In this document: positions 59,693-64,000 of the stretch, in pieces
Layout: each line of letters starts with the position of its first letter
How positions within the stretch are numbered: the first letter of the stretch is position 1
Source: Reticulascus tulasneorum
Taxonomy: Eukaryota > Ascomycota > Sordariomycetes > Glomerellales > Reticulascaceae
NCBI GenBank assembly: GCA_001557505.1
Contig: LSAX01000008.1
Coordinates: forward strand, 1,922,001 to 1,986,000
DNA length: 64,000 nt
Reading direction: 5' to 3'
Position numbers and translations under genes: made by a program
Notes under the pieces: model-generated
The model's database searches: none
What the model saw: only the letters and a program-made list of their open reading frames with translations
Told to the model about the DNA's origin: nothing

Positions 59693-62225
59693 TCAATTGT
59701 ATACAAATCGGGAGAGGTCCAAGGTTGTGGTTGGTTGGTGGTCTGCGTCATTGTCGAACATGTGTCCTTTGGAGTCGTCCACCTCATTCTCGCCGTCGCT
59801 ATCGGGGATAATGTGGTCTTCGCTTCCGTACGATTTGTTGAGGGCTTCAACCTCATCGAGATCAACCTTTGGGAGGGGGACGAATGATGGATTGACAGGA
59901 AAAGAGTTCAAACCCTTGCCCAGACTGCTCCGCGTGGTGCGTTTTGGAGCAGTGGCTGTTGGAGACAGCGGCTGGCCATTGAGTGGGTTCTTCCGCTGAA
60001 GTGCTCGGGCTCCAATGCGTTGAAGAGGTGTGAGAAGGGGGGTTGCCTTTGTTGGCGCAGTGGACGATTGAGCGGCTGATGAAGCGACTGATGAAGCTGC
60101 GGTAGATGGTGCAGCGGTCGACGGGGTAAATACTGAGGATGAAGGGCGCGATATTGTTGAGGCTGGAGTCACAAGCCGCCGCGAAGAGGAAGTGTAGCTC
60201 CGGGTCGAGGTGTACGAGAATTGCTGTATGGAAGATCGCAATGGAGTGGATGATGGAGGCGAAGCCACCGGTTGTTCGGGCTTGGAAGGCTCAGAAAAGG
60301 TAGATATATCACTTTGTGGAGTGCTGGATGGCTCTTCGTCCTTGGAGCTGAACTGGCTGTCGGTGTTGAGAGTGGTCTCGGTGCATTGGCTCTCCTCAAA
60401 GATCGCAATGGACTTCCGCGGCTTCGCCGTTGCGTGCCAGCCATCAATATCGGGCAGGTTCAGCAACGCCTCGTCAATGGAGTCATCGGAGAACAAGAAG
60501 CTCTCAGGCTTCTTCGCCTTTTTACCCTTCTTTTCGCCAACTGGGAAGAATTTACTCTTGTGCGACTCATCTGCCGTCTCGTCAAACAGATCAGTCTCAG
60601 CACACAGACGCGCTTTCTTTGGCGGTCTCTGGCTGGTTCCCATGACAAGGGCATCGATGTCATCTGAGCTTCTAACAGGGGCGGTGGCAGTCTTTCTTCG
60701 AGATGAATCGGAGCTGCTGGAGCTCAGTTGCGTCAGAACCTTGCCAATTGGCTCTGTACGTCGGCGAAGCAGTCGTGGAGAAGTAGTCGAACGGGCGGGT
60801 TGACTTTGTCGGGGGGCGGTGTGTGGTACTGGTGTTGTTTCATCCAGATATGGTCTCGGAAGCGGGAATACTCTCGGGACCAACCCGTTCTGAGTGATTG
60901 CGGCAACTCTCTGGGGATCCACCGAGAAGCAATTGGGATCCATTTCTCCCATTGGAACGCGCCGGTTGCCCTTGAAGTACGAGTCAATTGGCTTTTTGGG
61001 CGGGTGTGTTCGAGTGGCAGCAGCAGCTGGCGTTGCTGTAGATTGGGAAAGCTTTCGTTTGGACTCGGGCATCGGCGCAGGGACAATGCGTTTCTTGGTG
61101 ATTGGGTTCACATCGCCGACGGCAACAGCCCTGGCAAGTTCTGGGTCGACATGGGCACCTATGAACGGCATGTCCTCGACACCTTGGCCGGCTTCTGGCT
61201 CAGTCAAGAAGACCAACTTTTGCGCCTTGGGACAGAACACCCGTTGGTGGAGGAAAGTCAGCTCGGCCTGCGCAAACTGAGACAGGTAGTTCTCTGAAAC
61301 ACGATGTTTCCCTTCAAATTGAATCATTCGTACGAGGCGTTCTGGTGTCTTGTACTTCCGAATCATTCGGTAGGCCGTCTTCAGTCCCATGTTGTTAATC
61401 CCTTCCAAGTAGTCACAGCCGCTGAGGATGGCCATGTGACGGAACTCGGTGTCGGTCCATCCCGTAAGAGAGATCTCTCGGCAGGCGCAAAAGTCTCTGC
61501 GATTGATTTCCACACAGTTGCCGTACTGGTCCAGCTTCGTCAACAAGCGCTTGCAACCAAAAACCAGCAGGTCGGAATCCTCAGAGATGACGCCGGTGAC
61601 GAGCCCTTGCCGTTCGAGGTAGACGAGCTGGGAATCAGCCTCGTATGGGGCCACGACGTACGGCACATTGATCTTCTTCAGCTCATCAATCAGATTGCGA
61701 GCCATCTCTGGCGTGACATCGAGGGCCTTTTGAAACTCCAGGCTGGCCTGGGCAGGCTTTCCAGCCTTGAGCAGCTCCATGGCAAGCTTTTTGCTGTCGT
61801 CCCTGCGTTTGGCCCGTGAACCCTCGGTCAGAGCCTTGCTGGGGAGGAAGTCCCCGTCGAAGACAAGGTACGGGGTTACACCGAAGTGCCGGAGCATCCG
61901 TACCCGATGCATGGCGAAGTCGACATATCTGCATGTGGTAAGCAACGTAGACATAGTGAGAGAAGCGTGGGAAGACGCAAGAGCGCAATGCACGAGGGTC
62001 ACTCACTTGCGTGTTGGCTTGCCTTGAACAAGCTCAATGGCACATGATATGGCACCCCGGTGAAGCCATCCGTAGGCATCCACGGCCAGGGTCTCACCGG
62101 CGAACTTCTTGAGCTCTGTGGGTCTGTGAATGGACTTGAGAAGAGGAAGAAGGCCTATACGAGGCACGGTCAGAACACGGGCGATTAGGACGTGTGAGAG
62201 CGGATATGTTACCAGAAACACCCAT
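59693..62225 (-). CDS. EXO1: Exonuclease 1 (5'-3' exonuclease and flap nuclease)
   Basis: Degrades the nicked strand in mismatch repair and resects double-strand breaks; works with MSH2, also in this window. Exons 62225-62213 (13 bp), 62154-62007 and 61928-59693 join to 798 residues. The XPG-N part holds MGVSGLLPLLKS, LAVDAYGWLHRG and LVFDGDFLPSK; XPG-I holds APYEADSQLVYL, ISEDSDLLVFG and the helix-hairpin-helix LSGCDYLEGINNMG. These carry the metal-binding acidic residues. From about 330 on the protein is Ser/Thr/Pro-rich and disordered, as usual for MSH2/MLH1 binding tails. The 13-bp first exon is required to build the invariant MGVSGLLP start. An ACGCGT element lies 149 bp upstream. Confidence 0.95.
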
Positions 62226-62990
62226 TGTTGATATTCGACAACAGCTGCAAACCGGCTGATCAGAAATTCTGCAGGCCCTCGCGTCCGATGAAGACTCTTC
62301 TGTCCAGCACACAGGGTGATTGCTCAGGTGGTTAGTACAGGAAGTTCAGATAATCCATCTGATGACAGTGAAGACGCGTAAAGAGCCCCACCAACGCGAG
62401 TCGTGAGTCAGGACGTGACCCGTTAGTTAACCGAGAGACGGAATGTAAACACAAGGATGGATGCACCGGAATATAACAGAGATGAAGCGGCTGTAATCGA
62501 AAGCACGCAGTAGAGGACGTCGGCTTGGAAGTGAATTGGAAGGTATTCGGAAGGGTGTGGAGAGGGAGGAAGGTGAAGGTGGAGCGGAAGTGGTTGCTGC
62601 CAGGAATGCTGTTGTGCCTGTGTGTTCCCCGGGTCTACTGAGGGTAGGCCTGGCCACCACCTAAATTGGAACGCGGGTGCTAAATCGCGTCCTATCGCGA
62701 CTTTTTTCGGGGCCGCAGGGTTGCCTAAAGCAGTTAGTGTCAGCCACTCGGCATTTCCAGAGCAACGTCATGGTCGAAGCCACAGGCCCACCAATCGCGG
62801 GAAAGACCCTTAAGGCGCCCCACCTCAAATTTTCTGGCGGGGTGATACACCGTTCACTCAGTGAATTTTTTTAATAGCGACCTGGCCCACGGCCAACGGG
62901 AGAAGAGGAAAAAGGATTCCCTTCGACAACAATCTACAGAAACTTAACTCGAGCTCGACCAGCTCCAGAAGCTTTCACCCTTCGCCCAAG
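62226..62990. promoter_or_regulatory. Divergent promoter region EXO1 / TMA16
   Basis: About 765 bp between divergent start codons; contains the MCB-like element listed separately and no credible ORF. Confidence 0.5.
62374..62379. promoter_or_regulatory. MCB-like element (ACGCGT) upstream of EXO1
   Basis: ACGCGT begins 149 bp from the EXO1 ATG. On the plus strand it continues AAAGAGCCCC, closely matching ACGCGTAAAGCAGCCCC upstream of the primase gene. Confidence 0.55.
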
Positions 62991-63734
62991 ATGCCCAAGA
63001 GTCTGGAAAAAGCACGGAAGCACATTGCAAAGAAGAGGAATGGCACGGTCGATGCTCTCCACCTGTACTCACGCGACTCCAAGAGGCTGCACAGAGCCTC
63101 CTTGCGGGATCAGAAACTAGAAAAGCTCGCTGGGGCGAGGAGCAAAAAGGAACAGCCACTTCGTGAGGCCGCCCCGCCCGAACCAGGCAGTTCCGAAACA
63201 GATAAGCTAACAGGGAACAAACTCTAGTCGATCGCGCTGCTTTCTTCCAAGCAGCCAGTCGCGAAAAGGGCACTGCGCCGCTTGAGCTGGATGCCATCCA
63301 GGAGCTGATCAAGGCGTGAGTCTTTCATCCCTCTATTCTGTCTCAGCCCTCTCAACACTCAAGACTGATGGGAAACAGCTATGTGCACCAATACGACGAA
63401 GAGTATGATTCGGTCAAGAAGACTCGCCGATCGGGGAGACCTCCAAGTGTGAGGGAGGACCTTCTCAAGCTAAAGATCGAGGGCCTTGAGACCGAGCACA
63501 AGAATGGTTTCTGTAAGTCCAAGCCCTGGTGAACCAGATCCTTTGTACTCCCGCCGTCGGTCCGACTGACTATGCAATGCCATAGTTGTTCCTGATCTCA
63601 CTAAGGATGAGAACGTCCAACTGCTGGGCCGCTGGGAGGGTTCCTGGGCTTATCTCTCTTCCGTCGCCTGGGTCCGAATCTCAGGCGAGGGCATTGTCAA
63701 GGCCTCCGGCTTTCCTCCCCAAGGCGCCAACTAG
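62991..63734 (+). CDS. TMA16: Translation machinery-associated protein 16
   Basis: A small nucleolar/cytosolic factor that associates with pre-60S ribosomes in yeast. Exons 62991-63162, 63228-63315, 63379-63512 and 63586-63734 join to 180 residues, the same size as yeast Tma16 (178). The N-terminus is MPKSLEKARKHIAKKRNG, then LHLYSRDSKRLHRASLRD; the middle has YDEEYDSVKKTRRSGRPPS and the end LTKDENVQLLGRWEG. All introns are 63-73 bp with GTGAGG, GTGAGT and GTAAGT donors. The ATG at 62991 is the first in frame. Confidence 0.93.
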
Positions 63735-64000
63735 AAAGAGCAATTGTGACGGGGGCTCTGGCGATTCCAGAGTCTTCCATGGCACGAAGGGCCTTGTCCC
63801 GGAGTAACGGCTTGTTTGAGGACTCGCTGCCGCCCTCCTGGTCGGCTGTACTTTCTGCGTACGGGTTCTGTGATGCATTGCGAGGGGCGTTTACGGCGTT
63901 GTCTGAGACAGTTTGGGTCGAGACGGAGATGCGTTTGGCCAAGACAGATTTCTCCGGTTACATACATCACGAATGAACACTAGCGCTGCCATGGCGAGCT

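Overview
This window is nuclear DNA of a filamentous ascomycete (Pezizomycotina). The evidence is genes split by short GT-AG introns (about 48-85 bp), two HET-domain genes, a complex I accessory subunit, and a GH2 beta-galactosidase next to a sugar permease. The species cannot be named from sequence alone. Sordariomycetes or a near relative is my guess, from the F-box-like family at 18.5-20.1 kb and the intron style. About 20 protein genes can be built exon by exon with closed reading frames; all splice sites are my inference from frame and consensus.

Layout. 0-5.6 kb: a divergent permease/beta-galactosidase pair, probably lactose uptake and hydrolysis. 5.6-7.5 kb: mostly non-coding, but with a TATA/CRE promoter and a 33-residue ORF, then a 115-bp imperfect tandem duplication. 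7.6-11.8 kb: deubiquitinase UBP2, with a small two-exon aromatic-rich gene overlapping its 3' end. 13.5-14.3 kb: complex I NDUFA11-type subunit. 14.9-17.8 kb: MSH2. 18.5-20.1 kb: F-box-like protein. 20.7-22.1 kb: TRM10 tRNA methyltransferase. 22.2-23.9 kb: DNA primase small subunit. 24.3-26.1 kb: amidase. 26.5-27.8 kb: BTB protein. 27.8-32.8 kb: no gene recognised. 32.8-34.9 kb: SKN7-type HSF/response regulator. 34.9-38.1 kb: no gene recognised. 38.1-41.4 kb: HET plus coiled coil plus ankyrin protein with seven nearly identical repeats. 42.2-44.5 kb: eIF2B epsilon. 44.8-46.8 kb: HAD 'Swiss Army Knife' RNA-repair-like protein. 47.7-48.1 kb: DUF167 protein. 48.5-50.5 kb: DHA1-type MFS transporter. 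50.5-53.9 kb: gene-poor, one possible remnant. 53.9-55.0 kb: multi-pass membrane protein. 55.3-55.8 kb: small secreted Cys-rich protein. 56.2-58.5 kb: second HET protein. 59.7-62.2 kb: EXO1. 63.0-63.7 kb: TMA16.

How it fits together. Conserved housekeeping genes (MSH2, EXO1, primase, TRM10, eIF2B epsilon, TMA16, UBP2, complex I) alternate with fast-evolving accessory genes (HET proteins, secreted protein, transporters). MSH2 and EXO1 act together in mismatch repair and primase acts in replication. All three carry an ACGCGT (MCB-like) element 140-156 bp upstream of the start codon, which suggests shared G1/S control. The strongest candidates for new biology are the homogenised ankyrin array, the two unlisted small genes, and the Cys-rich secreted protein beside a HET gene.
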